Origin: Gammaproteobacteria bacterium
GTDB taxonomy: Bacteria > Pseudomonadota > Gammaproteobacteria > Thiohalobacterales > Thiohalobacteraceae
Reading direction: 5' to 3'
Assembly (NCBI GenBank): GCA_018819175.1
Contig: JAHJQQ010000025.1
Coordinates: 1-64,000, forward strand
Length of the DNA stretch: 64,000 nucleotides
How positions within the stretch are numbered: the stretch's first letter is position 1; each line of letters starts with the position of its first letter. Under the pieces are notes generated by a model. That model made no database searches. It was given only the letters and a program-made list of their open reading frames with translations, and had not been told where the DNA came from. Shown here piece by piece: positions 17,683 through 25,858 of this stretch. The position numbers were made by a program, and so were the translations under genes.

Positions 17683-18088
17683 GGGTACTCTTTCTATTCT
17701 CCGCTACGCTTGTTGCCTCAGCAGTCGCCTCGGCTCAGCCGCTCGGACACCGTTCCAGGAACCGGAAAACACGCGGTCTTCACCTGTTTTAGGGCTACCC
17801 GAATCGCGAAGAGCGCGTAGGGTAAACTAGCGGCCCGGGTCATGCAATCCAAGCGCCGGGGAATCGTCATAGATATCCGTAAATTGTTGCCCGGATCGCG
17901 GGGCGGGAAGCGGAGATCGGGTAGTCTGGACATCCTCGGGCGCGGTCCGGGTGTTTGCAAGAGTCGGCCGCGAAACGTTAAAGTATTACCTAGGCTATGA
18001 TTTTCCCGGTTCAACTCCCGAATTCTCACCCGACAGCGGCGCAATCTCAGGCCACCTGCAGCCCTGTCCGGCCCATCCGCGCCTGAAC
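17683..18088. other. Intergenic stretch with a tRNA-Ser 5' fragment
   Basis: A 15-bp copy of the tRNA D-arm region (CAGCCGCTCGGACAC, at about 17736-17750, matching 17662-17676 in the gene) lies about 74 bp beyond the tRNA 5' end, followed by a degenerate acceptor strand (GTTCC). This looks like a decayed partial tRNA duplicate. The remainder, up to the dikinase-like gene, has no recognised feature and should include that gene's promoter. Confidence 0.5.
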
Positions 18089-21061
18089 ATGTCTGCTGCG
18101 ACTATGCCTAACCTATATATATACCCGCGCCGTTGCCTTCCGATCCCGGCCCTGCTGTTCCTGTTATTGGGGCTGTGCGCCCAGGCAGTGCGCGCGGACG
18201 AGGCGCCACCTCCCCCGCCGGAACCGGCACAGATGCGGGCCTGGGTCGAGCAGATGAAGCAGGCCCAGCGCGGGCCGTTTGCGCGCATCCGCTGGTTCTG
18301 CGTCGATGGCACTCAGTTGCCGCCGACGCCGAGCGCCTGTCGCGAGCATGGCGGCGGTGTGCAGCATGGGGAATGGAATGAGCGCACGCTGGCGATGCGC
18401 AATCAGGGTTATCTGGTTGCCACGCTGCTGGCTGATCTGAAGACGCTGGATTTCGTCGGGCCGAAGCCGCGCCTGGATGATCTGCGCCAGATTCTGCTGG
18501 AACAGTTTCTGATTCTGAACGACGACGGCTGGGTGTTCCGTCAGGCGCGTTTCTATCGCGGTGCTTTACAAGTGGAAGACGAACGCGCCGGCGCGCGCCA
18601 ATTGCTGTTGGCGATGGTCGAAGACCCTGCCTGGCGTGATCCTGCGCGTTATCTGTTGTTGCGCGAGGCGGCACGCCTGTTACCGGTAAGCGCCGAACCA
18701 CCAGTTGCCGCGGTGGTGCGCAAACTCGCCGTTGAGATTTCAGATGTCGATCCGGGGTTTCAGGTTCTGCGCATTAAGATTCATGGTCTGCCGGATGCCA
18801 AGGATCCGCAGCGCGTGCGCGATTATGCCGCCAAGCAGGGGCTGCCGGAATTGGCGGAGCAGTATAAGAACCTGGCCGCCCAACTCGATACGCTGTACGC
18901 GCCGCGCACCTCTATTCGGCAGATCGAGCAGCTGATTTCAGAGAGTGGCAGTAAAATACTCAAATCGACGCTGAATGAAACCCTCGCCAGGATACACAAC
19001 GCGCCGGATCTGCAGGCACGTATGCGCATTGCCGCCGAGGCTGCGGTTGATCTGCGCAATACCTTTGCGACTTCAACACAATTCAGCCCGCCCAATCTGG
19101 TGCGACTGCTGCTGGCGAATATTGCCCTGGAACAGGAGGTCTATGCGCTGGGCAATCAATTGCTGGAAAAGACCACACAAGCCGATCGCGCTACCCGATT
19201 GCAGTGGCTGCGCAGTCTGGGCATGAGCCTGATGGCCAGCGGTTTCCTGTCGGAACGTCAATGGGTCGCGCTGGATAAACGCATCAGCATGCTGGAGATG
19301 AACCCGCAGCTCAGCGTCGCGGATTACTACAGTGCGTTACGCTATCTGGCGCGCGTATCGCAATGGTCGCAGCGTGCGCTGGAGTTCCAGTTCGGGTCGA
19401 CTATCGAACGCTGGCTGGATATCACGCCGCTGGGTGTGCACTACGTGCCGGATCGGTTACGTGGCAGCCCGTTGCTCACCTACACCCGTGCCTTGGACGT
19501 GCTGATGCAGGATGCCGATCAGCTGTTCGGTGTGAAACAGTATTTATTCGATCAGGAAATCGGCGGCGGGCTGCGCGGACTCAATCCCGGCCTGCGGCGC
19601 GGTACGCTGCTCGACACACCGCCGGAAGGCGAGGACTTCCGTAAGGATGGCATTTATCTGTTGCCTTCGACCACGCCGGAACTGCCACCGATTGCCGGCA
19701 TCCTCACCCGCGGTGAAGGCAGCTCCTTGTCGCATGTGCAATTGCTGGCGCGCAATCTCGGCATCCCGAATGTGGTGGTGGACGATGCGCTGATCGCGCA
19801 GATCAAGACGCATATCGGCGAGAAGATTGTGTTGGCGGTCAGCCCCGGCGGCACGGTGCAGATTGCCGCCGATGGTCCGCAGTGGGATGAGATCTTCGGC
19901 CGCGAGGCTTTGGGCGACGATGTGGTTATCACACCGGATCTGGAAAAACTCAATCTCACACAGACCGAGCTGCTGCCCTTGGCAAGTATTCGCGCCACGG
20001 ATTCCGGGCGCATTGTCGGGCCAAAGGCGGCCAATCTCGGCGAACTGATGCAATATTATCCGGACGCGGTGAATCCCGGCGTGGCCATTCCCTTTGGCGC
20101 CTTCCGTGCGCTATTGAATCAGCCCATCGAGGTGAATGGTCCATCGGCGTTCGACTGGATACGCGCGGAATATGCACGGTTGCGCACCCTCCCCGAGGGA
20201 CAACAGCAAGCCGAGACGCGCGTGTTCCTGGAGCGCCTGCGCACCTGGATCACGACAACCGATCCGGGCGAGGATTTCCGCAACCGTTTGCGCGCGGCTT
20301 TGCAGGCATCGTTCGACGATATCGAAACCGTGGGCCTGTTCGTGCGCAGCGACACCAATGTCGAGGATCTGCCCGGCTTCACCGGCGCCGGTCTGAATCT
20401 GACACTGTTCAATGTGGTCGGCTTCGACAATCTCGTTCACGCCATTCAAAAGGTCTGGGCGTCACCGTTCACTGAACGCGCCTTTGCCTGGCGTCAGGCA
20501 CATATGGAACAACCGGAACATGTGTATCCGGCGGTGTTGCTGTTGCAGACCTTTGCCTCGGAAAAATCCGGAGTGCTGGTGACGGCCGATGTGGAAACGG
20601 GCGATCGTCACTGGTTGTCGATTGCGGTCAGCGAGGGTGTCGGTGGCGCCGTCGAGGGTCAGGCCGCCGAAGAACTGCGTGTGCAGCGCAAATACGGCGA
20701 GGTGCGATTGCTGGCGCAGGCCAGCACCCCGCTGCGCATGGAACCTTCGCCGACGGGTGGTATGACCAAGGTACCCGCCAGTGGCCGCGACACCGTTCTG
20801 CAGCCTGCGGAAATCGAACAACTGCGCAAGTTGGCCGACGACGTGGAACAACGTTTCCCGATGCCGATGGGCCAGGACGGTCTGCCTGCACCGGCGGATA
20901 TCGAGTTCGGTTTCCGCGACGGCAAACTCGCGCTGTTCCAGATCCGCCCCTTTGTGGAAAGCCTGCGTGCCCGCCGCAGTCTTTATCTGATCGATATGGA
21001 TCGCAACAGCGGCGCGCAAGCGGATGCTGTTGTTGATCTGAAGCAGCCGCCAGCGGAGTAA
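18089..21061 (+). CDS. Exported glucan-water-dikinase-like PEP/pyruvate-binding protein
   Basis: About 990 aa. A signal peptide (hydrophobic LPIPALLFLLLGLCAQAVRA) precedes a Pro-rich start of the mature chain; ATG at 18104 is an alternative start. A long helical region of unknown fold (about 40-490) is followed by a phosphohistidine swivelling domain with the phospho-acceptor in SLSHVQLLARNLGIPN (His549), and then a C-terminal ATP-grasp (PPDK_N) domain with RSDTNVEDLPGFTGAG (Arg753), IQKVWASPFTERA and FGFRDGKLALFQIRP. Histidine domain before ATP-grasp is the order of alpha-glucan water dikinases, not of PEP synthase, and no PEP barrel is present. A predicted export signal on an ATP-using enzyme is odd. 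Substrate unknown. Confidence 0.85.
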   Translation: MSAATMPNLYIYPRRCLPIPALLFLLLGLCAQAVRADEAPPPPPEPAQMRAWVEQMKQAQRGPFARIRWFCVDGTQLPPTPSACREHGGGVQHGEWNERTLAMRNQGYLVATLLADLKTLDFVGPKPRLDDLRQILLEQFLILNDDGWVFRQARFYRGALQVEDERAGARQLLLAMVEDPAWRDPARYLLLREAARLLPVSAEPPVAAVVRKLAVEISDVDPGFQVLRIKIHGLPDAKDPQRVRDYAAKQGLPELAEQYKNLAAQLDTLYAPRTSIRQIEQLISESGSKILKSTLNETLARIHNAPDLQARMRIAAEAAVDLRNTFATSTQFSPPNLVRLLLANIALEQEVYALGNQLLEKTTQADRATRLQWLRSLGMSLMASGFLSERQWVALDKRISMLEMNPQLSVADYYSALRYLARVSQWSQRALEFQFGSTIERWLDITPLGVHYVPDRLRGSPLLTYTRALDVLMQDADQLFGVKQYLFDQEIGGGLRGLNPGLRRGTLLDTPPEGEDFRKDGIYLLPSTTPELPPIAGILTRGEGSSLSHVQLLARNLGIPNVVVDDALIAQIKTHIGEKIVLAVSPGGTVQIAADGPQWDEIFGREALGDDVVITPDLEKLNLTQTELLPLASIRATDSGRIVGPKAANLGELMQYYPDAVNPGVAIPFGAFRALLNQPIEVNGPSAFDWIRAEYARLRTLPEGQQQAETRVFLERLRTWITTTDPGEDFRNRLRAALQASFDDIETVGLFVRSDTNVEDLPGFTGAGLNLTLFNVVGFDNLVHAIQKVWASPFTERAFAWRQAHMEQPEHVYPAVLLLQTFASEKSGVLVTADVETGDRHWLSIAVSEGVGGAVEGQAAEELRVQRKYGEVRLLAQASTPLRMEPSPTGGMTKVPASGRDTVLQPAEIEQLRKLADDVEQRFPMPMGQDGLPAPADIEFGFRDGKLALFQIRPFVESLRARRSLYLIDMDRNSGAQADAVVDLKQPPAE

Positions 21062-21521
21062 TACTTTTTTTGAACCGCTAAGGCGCGGAGAGCGCCAAGA
21101 AAAAAGTTTGAACCGCCAAGGCGCCAAGGACGCCAAGAATAATCAGGTTTATAGACTGCAGACTTTGTAGATGCGTTGGCGGTAACCTTTGGCCACGGAT
21201 CCAATAATGACCCACGAACCCACATTAATTCTTACTTGGCGTCCTTGGCGTCCTTGGCGGTTCAATTTAGTTTTTTCTTGGTGTCCTTGGCGTCTTGGCG
21301 GTTCAATTTAGTTTTTTCTTGGCGTCCTTGGCGCCTTGGCGGTTCAAACTTTTTTCTTGGCGACCTCCGCGTCTTGGCGGTTCAATTTAGTTTTTTCTTG
21401 GCGTCCTTGGCGCCTTGGCGGTTCAAACTTTTTTCTTGGCGACCTCCGCGTCTTGGCGGTTCAAGCATAAAGTCGGTGCGGTTCGTTTCACTCACCACAC
21501 CCTACGGATAGACAGGTGGTT
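21062..21521. repeat. Cluster of GGCG-rich inverted and tandem repeats
   Basis: Two forward units beginning TGAACCGC (21071 and 21108) face six reverse units ending GGCGGTTCAA (ending near 21264, 21305, 21347, 21384, 21425 and 21463) with a period of about 40 bp. Each reverse unit reads CTTGGCGTCCTTGGCG or a close variant. The two sides can pair as a large cruciform. Frames reading Trp/Arg/Leu-rich peptides through it are artefacts. Not CRISPR: the spacers are themselves repeated. Confidence 0.85.
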
Positions 21522-22802
21522 ATGATGCAAAAGTTCTCGCGATTGATGCTCGGCACTGTATTGGCAACCTGCATGAGTTCGGTCGGTGCGTTTCCTATCG
21601 ACGGTTATGCAGAGACCGGCATTGAACGCTTGGAAGGTTTCCGGCTGGCGAAGGAAGGCAAGGTCGCCGGCAATCGGCTGGAACCGGGCGCCTATCTCAA
21701 CAGCGATCAGATTCAGCTGCGCATGGAATTGCATCCGGATTTTGAATTTCCCGCCGTCGATGCCGGCCTGACCCGCAAGATCGTCGCTATGCTCGGTCCC
21801 GAGGCGAAGCATTACAGCATCAGCGTGCTCGACCTCAGTGATGCTTACCATCCGGTGTTCGCCGAACATAATCCGGAGGTGCGCCGCAATCCCGGGAGTG
21901 TCGGCAAGCTGATGGTCGCGCTGGCCGTGTTCCAGACGCTGGCCGATCTCTATCCGGACGACATCGCGGCACGCCAACGCGTATTGAAAGACACGAAGAT
22001 CACCGCCGATGCCTTTATCCGCGTTGATTCTCACGATGTGCCGTTCTGGAGGCCGGACATCAATCGCATGCCGCGACGTGCGCTACGCGTGGGCGATACC
22101 GGTAATCTGTGGATGTATCTGGACTGGGCCATGTCGGCGAGTTCCAATGCCGCCGCCAGTATGGTGATCAAACAGCTGATGCTGTTGAAACACTTTGGCA
22201 CGGACTATCCGGTTTCGGCCGAACAGGAAGCGGCGTTCTTCACCGACACCAAAAAGAAAGAGCTGGGTGATATTTTATTGGATGGCCTGTTGACGCCGGT
22301 TACCGACAACGGACTGGATGTGGACAATCTGCGTCAGGGCAGCTTATTCACCGCTGAAGGCAAGCGCCGTGTGCCGGGCACCAACAGCATCGCGACCACC
22401 CGCGAGCTGATGCACTATCTGTTGCTCATGGAACAGGGCAAGCTGGTGGATCCCTGGTCGAGTCTGCAGATCAAAAAGCTGATGTACATGACCCAGCGGC
22501 GTATCCGCTACGCGTCCTCACCGAAGTTGAACGATGCGGCGGTGTATTTCAAATCGGGATCGTTGTACCGCTGCAAGCCCGAGGAAGGCTTTGTGTGCAA
22601 GAAATATCACGGCAACGTGGAGAATCTTATGAACTCGGTGGCCATTGTGGAATCACCTGCGGGCGAGCCGCAGATGTTCTATATGGTCACGCTGACATCC
22701 AATGTGTTGCGGAAGAACTCCGCGGTGGAACATCAGACTATCGCAACACGCCTGCACGTTTTACTTCGAGGCTTGCGGTCCGAACCGGCTGCTGCAAAAT
22801 AA
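21522..22802 (+). CDS. Exported serine hydrolase of beta-lactamase/transpeptidase fold
   Basis: About 426 aa with a signal peptide (MLGTVLATCMSSVGA). The active-site motifs of penicilloyl-serine enzymes are present in order: SxxK as SVGK (Ser126, Lys129), SxN as SSN in SASSNAAAS, and KSG in YFKSGSLYRC. It has a longer N-terminal and middle region than class A beta-lactamases, so it is more likely a cell-wall-related or uncharacterised hydrolase than a resistance enzyme. GTG at 21516 and ATG at 21525 are alternative starts. It converges with a second SxxK enzyme on the other strand; their 3' ends overlap by 65 bp. Confidence 0.85.
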   Translation: MMQKFSRLMLGTVLATCMSSVGAFPIDGYAETGIERLEGFRLAKEGKVAGNRLEPGAYLNSDQIQLRMELHPDFEFPAVDAGLTRKIVAMLGPEAKHYSISVLDLSDAYHPVFAEHNPEVRRNPGSVGKLMVALAVFQTLADLYPDDIAARQRVLKDTKITADAFIRVDSHDVPFWRPDINRMPRRALRVGDTGNLWMYLDWAMSASSNAAASMVIKQLMLLKHFGTDYPVSAEQEAAFFTDTKKKELGDILLDGLLTPVTDNGLDVDNLRQGSLFTAEGKRRVPGTNSIATTRELMHYLLLMEQGKLVDPWSSLQIKKLMYMTQRRIRYASSPKLNDAAVYFKSGSLYRCKPEEGFVCKKYHGNVENLMNSVAIVESPAGEPQMFYMVTLTSNVLRKNSAVEHQTIATRLHVLLRGLRSEPAAAK

Positions 22803-23661
22803 TACCGTCCAGCTCGCAGATCAGGCTCTTCAACCAATCGCCACCCTTCGGGCTTTCGGCCAGCGCGACGGCAATGTAGGTACGACCGGCGTGCTCGACA
22901 ATGGCACTATCGGCATGCCAGTTGCGCCAGCTGCCGGATTTGCGATAGATCTGCGCATCCGGAGACGCCTCCAGCAGACCTTTCACGAATTTATGATGAA
23001 TACCCGGATCGCCCATGATCGCCTTCATCTCCTTGGAGAGTTCCGGCGAAACCAGTTGCCCGGTTTCCAACAGGTAATAGAAACGCGCGACTTGGATCGC
23101 GGTCGCGCCGTGCGACAGGTTGTGTAATGGGTCGCGCTGGAAGGCAACACCAGATGCGTATTCCTTGCCAACCCACAGACCACCGTTGTAGCGAGTATCA
23201 TATAAGCGATATTTCGGCGAACGCAGAACGGTGTTGATATACTCCGGCCCCACTCGACGGATCATTTGCGTCGCGGCGGTGTTGGATGAATAGCGGATCA
23301 TGTTGGTCATCAGCTCACGGTTTTCATTGTTGAGCTGCAACTTGCCATCATGGATGCGTTCAAAGGCGGCCAGCAGAATGGCAATCTTGGGCAGACTGGC
23401 GGCATACATCATTTCGTCGCCATTGACCTGGGCAAGGCTGGGATGCTGCGGATCGGTGACGTCGACAAGGGCAACGGCGAGATCGCCGCGGCGGACGGCG
23501 CCGTCAAGATTCAGTCGTTTGAGTCGTTTTTCGAGTTGCTTCTGAAGTGCCGGGCTTTTGGCATCTCGCAAGGAGGGATACGCTGACTGCGGGGAAGCCG
23601 CTTGAACTGCAACGACTAATCCCAGGGAGAGTCCTACAACTTTGAGCAGTCGCGACAGCAT
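22738..23661 (-). CDS. Class A beta-lactamase-related exported serine hydrolase
   Basis: 307 aa with a signal peptide ending near AVQA. It has SxxK as SLPK (Ser89, Lys92), SxN as SSN (Ser125-Asn127) and KSG in YRKSGSWRNW, in the spacing of compact class A-like enzymes. The class A omega-loop glutamate motif (ExxLN) is not obvious, so beta-lactam hydrolysis should not be assumed. The start ATG is preceded by GGAGG 5-6 bp upstream on the minus strand. It shares fold and export with its convergent neighbour, but the two differ too much in sequence to be a recent duplication. Confidence 0.85.
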   Translation of the reverse strand: MLSRLLKVVGLSLGLVVAVQAASPQSAYPSLRDAKSPALQKQLEKRLKRLNLDGAVRRGDLAVALVDVTDPQHPSLAQVNGDEMMYAASLPKIAILLAAFERIHDGKLQLNNENRELMTNMIRYSSNTAATQMIRRVGPEYINTVLRSPKYRLYDTRYNGGLWVGKEYASGVAFQRDPLHNLSHGATAIQVARFYYLLETGQLVSPELSKEMKAIMGDPGIHHKFVKGLLEASPDAQIYRKSGSWRNWHADSAIVEHAGRTYIAVALAESPKGGDWLKSLICELDGIILQQPVRTASLEVKRAGVLR

Positions 23662-23693
23662 TGACTACCTCCTAACCTATCCATTTGAGCGTC

Positions 23694-24989
23694 ATGGTAA
23701 CTGATCAAAAATATAAAGCAATGCGCATGCCATCGTTTCGCAACGCACAGCTCACCCGATGTGTGATGCTGTTCACAAATTTCTTCCTGATCATCGCAGC
23801 GCTGTATCTTTTGAAGCCTGCGAGTCGGTCCCTGTTCATCAGTGCACTGGGTACGGAAAAACTGCCGTACGTGTGGATAGCGACCGCTGCGACCCTGGCC
23901 TTGATCATCAGTCTGTATCACCGTCTGGTCGCCCGGCATTCCCGCATCAATGTCGTACTCGGTACCTGTGCGATCATCATCGCCTGTCTGCTGGCCTTTT
24001 ATCCGCAGCTCAACAACAGCGGCTTCATCGAGGCCTTCACCTTCTATATCTTCGTGGACGTGCTGAGCGTGATCCTGGTCGAGCAGTTCTGGAGCCTGAC
24101 CAACACCATTTTCGATACTGCGAGTGGTAAACGCTGGTACGGCCTGATCGCGACCGGCGGGTTGCTGGGTGGCGTGGCCGGCGGTGCCCTGTCCAATCTA
24201 CTCATTACGAACATCAAGCTCGACACCACCGATCTGCTACTGGTCGCGGCAGGCATCATTGCCCTGCTCATGCTGCTGACCCTGCTGATGGGCAAGCTCG
24301 GTCTGTATACCGAACATGCCGGGGTACAAAACCATACGGGCAAAGATCAAGGTCATTGGCGCTCGCTACTGAAGCATCGCTATCTGTTTCTGATCGCGAC
24401 CATCCTGCTGCTCGCACAAATGGTCGAACCGCTGGTGGAATACCAGTTCATGAAGGCTGTCGAAACCAGCTACGAAGACCGGGAAATGCGCACCGCCTAT
24501 CTGGGAGTGTTTTTCAGTTTCTTGAGCGGCGTCGCCATCGCGATCAATCTGTTTATCACACCACTGGTTCACCGCTATCTCGGTGCCTTGGGCGGATTGT
24601 TCGCGCAACCGCTGGCCGTGATCGCGGGCAGTTTCTGGTATATGTCGCAGGCGACCTTGCAGGCCGGCGCCTTTCTCAAAATCTCCGACCGCGGTCTGTC
24701 CTACTCCATCAACCGCGCTTCAAAAGAGTTGCTGTATGTTCCGATTGACCCGGTACTCATCTTTCAGGCCAAGGCCTGGATCGATATGTTCGGTTACCGG
24801 CTGTTCAAGGTGCTGGGCTCGGTTCTCATTCTATTGCTGACCCAATGGCTACCCTGGAGTATCGCAGCCGCAGAGCTGAGCTGGCTGGTACTGGCCGTGT
24901 GCCTGGTCTGGATGGTCACTTTGGTGCGACTGGGCGCTGAATACCGTCAGATTCTCGCCAGAGTCGCCACATCCCCGGGGACTCTGTGA
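23694..24989 (+). CDS. ATP/ADP-translocase-like (NTP/NDP exchange, MFS-type) membrane carrier, second copy
   Basis: About 431 aa, twelve hydrophobic segments. It shares with the carrier at 1214-2536 the N-terminal YLLKPASRSLFISALG, the central WYGLIATGGLLGGVAGG and the late SINRASKELLYVPID, landmarks of the Npt/Tlc-related family. Identity between the two is modest, so they are old paralogues. TTG at 23685 is an alternative start; neither has a strong ribosome binding site. Its 5' end is divergent from the serine hydrolase gene with about 30 bp between, so promoters overlap. Substrate unknown. Confidence 0.82.
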   Translation: MVTDQKYKAMRMPSFRNAQLTRCVMLFTNFFLIIAALYLLKPASRSLFISALGTEKLPYVWIATAATLALIISLYHRLVARHSRINVVLGTCAIIIACLLAFYPQLNNSGFIEAFTFYIFVDVLSVILVEQFWSLTNTIFDTASGKRWYGLIATGGLLGGVAGGALSNLLITNIKLDTTDLLLVAAGIIALLMLLTLLMGKLGLYTEHAGVQNHTGKDQGHWRSLLKHRYLFLIATILLLAQMVEPLVEYQFMKAVETSYEDREMRTAYLGVFFSFLSGVAIAINLFITPLVHRYLGALGGLFAQPLAVIAGSFWYMSQATLQAGAFLKISDRGLSYSINRASKELLYVPIDPVLIFQAKAWIDMFGYRLFKVLGSVLILLLTQWLPWSIAAAELSWLVLAVCLVWMVTLVRLGAEYRQILARVATSPGTL

Positions 24990-25089
24990 CGCAGCTCACA
25001 CTTTGAGCCTCTGGTCAGGATTATGCTTGGCGCCGGCTATGCCCCCTATAATGAATAACGAGCGCATCAATTCTTCAGGAGAACCGTCT

Positions 25090-25500
25090 ATGATTTTCAT
25101 TCGCACCCTGTGCCGTCGCCTCGCACCACTCGTGCTGACCAGTTTCGGTTTCAGCTGCCTGTATATCCCCGCAGCACAGGCCGGCATGATCGCCCCCTCC
25201 ACCTATGGGCAGACTCAGAACGGTGCCAGTGAACAGCGTCAGCAACTGCAGCAGTTTCTGGCACGCGACGATATCCGTACCCAGATGGTTGAGATGGGTG
25301 TGGACCCGGCCGAAGCCCAGGCCCGCGTTGACCGCCTGAGTGATCAGGAAGTCGCCACCGCATCCAAGCACATGCAGCAACTGCCCGCCGGCGGTGATTC
25401 CTTCATCGGCGCTATTGTGTTCATCTTCCTGGTGCTGCTACTCACCGACATTCTGGGCTTCACCAATGTCTTTCCGTTTGTGAAGAAAACCGCCCGCTAA
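25090..25500 (+). CDS. PA2779-family small exported membrane protein (copy A)
   Basis: 136 aa: signal peptide ending near AAQA, a polar helical middle (QRQQLQQFLARDDIRTQMVE, GVDPAEAQARVDRLSD) and a C-terminal membrane helix (IGAIVFIFLVLLLTDILGFTNVF) closed by a basic tail. This is the layout of PA2779-family proteins, which neighbour the PA2778 cysteine peptidase in Pseudomonas and relatives. AGGAG lies 7 bp before the chosen ATG; an upstream in-frame GTG lacks a ribosome binding site. It converges with the PA2778-like gene and is about 40% similar by eye to copy B at 26825-27217. Function unknown. Confidence 0.82.
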   Translation: MIFIRTLCRRLAPLVLTSFGFSCLYIPAAQAGMIAPSTYGQTQNGASEQRQQLQQFLARDDIRTQMVEMGVDPAEAQARVDRLSDQEVATASKHMQQLPAGGDSFIGAIVFIFLVLLLTDILGFTNVFPFVKKTAR

Positions 25501-25518
25501 ACATTTAGCTCAGTGGTA

Positions 25519-25554
25519 CAAAAAGGGCCGACGCTTGCACGTCGGCCCTTTTTA
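25519..25554 (+). terminator. Terminator after PA2779 copy A
   Basis: AAAAAGGGCCGACG-CTTGCA-CGTCGGCCCTTTTTA: a perfect GC-rich stem with A and T flanks, 20 bp after the stop codon. It can work in both directions. Confidence 0.9.
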
Positions 25555-25555
25555 T

Positions 25556-25822
25556 TTTGAACCGCGGAGAAACTACAAAAAACAATTTGAACCGCAGAGG
25601 CGCAGAGGCGCAAAGAAAGATTAATCAAATTTACCTTCTCATAACTCGTCATTCCGGCGCATGCCGGAATGACGAGTTATGATTTTACAGTTAGTTGGTT
25701 TTTCTTTGCGCCTCTGCGCCTCTGCGGTTCAAAAATATTTTTTCTTGGCGATCTTGGCGTACTTGGCGGTTCAACTCGTTTTTCTTGGCGGCCTTGGCGT
25801 CTTGGCGGTTCAAATATTCGCA
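25556..25822. repeat. Nested inverted repeats between convergent genes
   Basis: Outer arms: TTGAACCGCAGAGGCGCAGA continuing to GGCGCAAAGAAA (25586-25618), repeated as a perfect inverted copy at 25701-25733, about 31 bp. Inner palindrome: an 18-bp stem ATAACTCGTCATTCCGGC around GCAT (25640-25680), resembling REP elements. Two further reverse units of the 21-kb family follow (ending GGCGGTTCAA near 25775 and 25813). Confidence 0.85.
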
Positions 25823-25858
25823 GCTCAGAACAGTGCAATTCACGCCATACACCACACC

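Noticed and set aside
17287..17830. Overlapping open frames through the tRNA-Ser(GGA) region
   Set aside because: Translations run through the tRNA and its repeats (for example SERLKEHAWKVCIRQR), a common artefact.
21071..21465. CRISPR array
   Set aside because: Units are about 40 bp with no unique spacers, and they face inverted copies of the same sequence. No cas genes are present in the window.
21522..23661. Antibiotic-resistance beta-lactamases
   Set aside because: The SxxK, SxN and KSG motifs are shared with DD-peptidases and other serine hydrolases, and no clear class A ExxLN omega-loop motif was found, so a resistance label is not justified.
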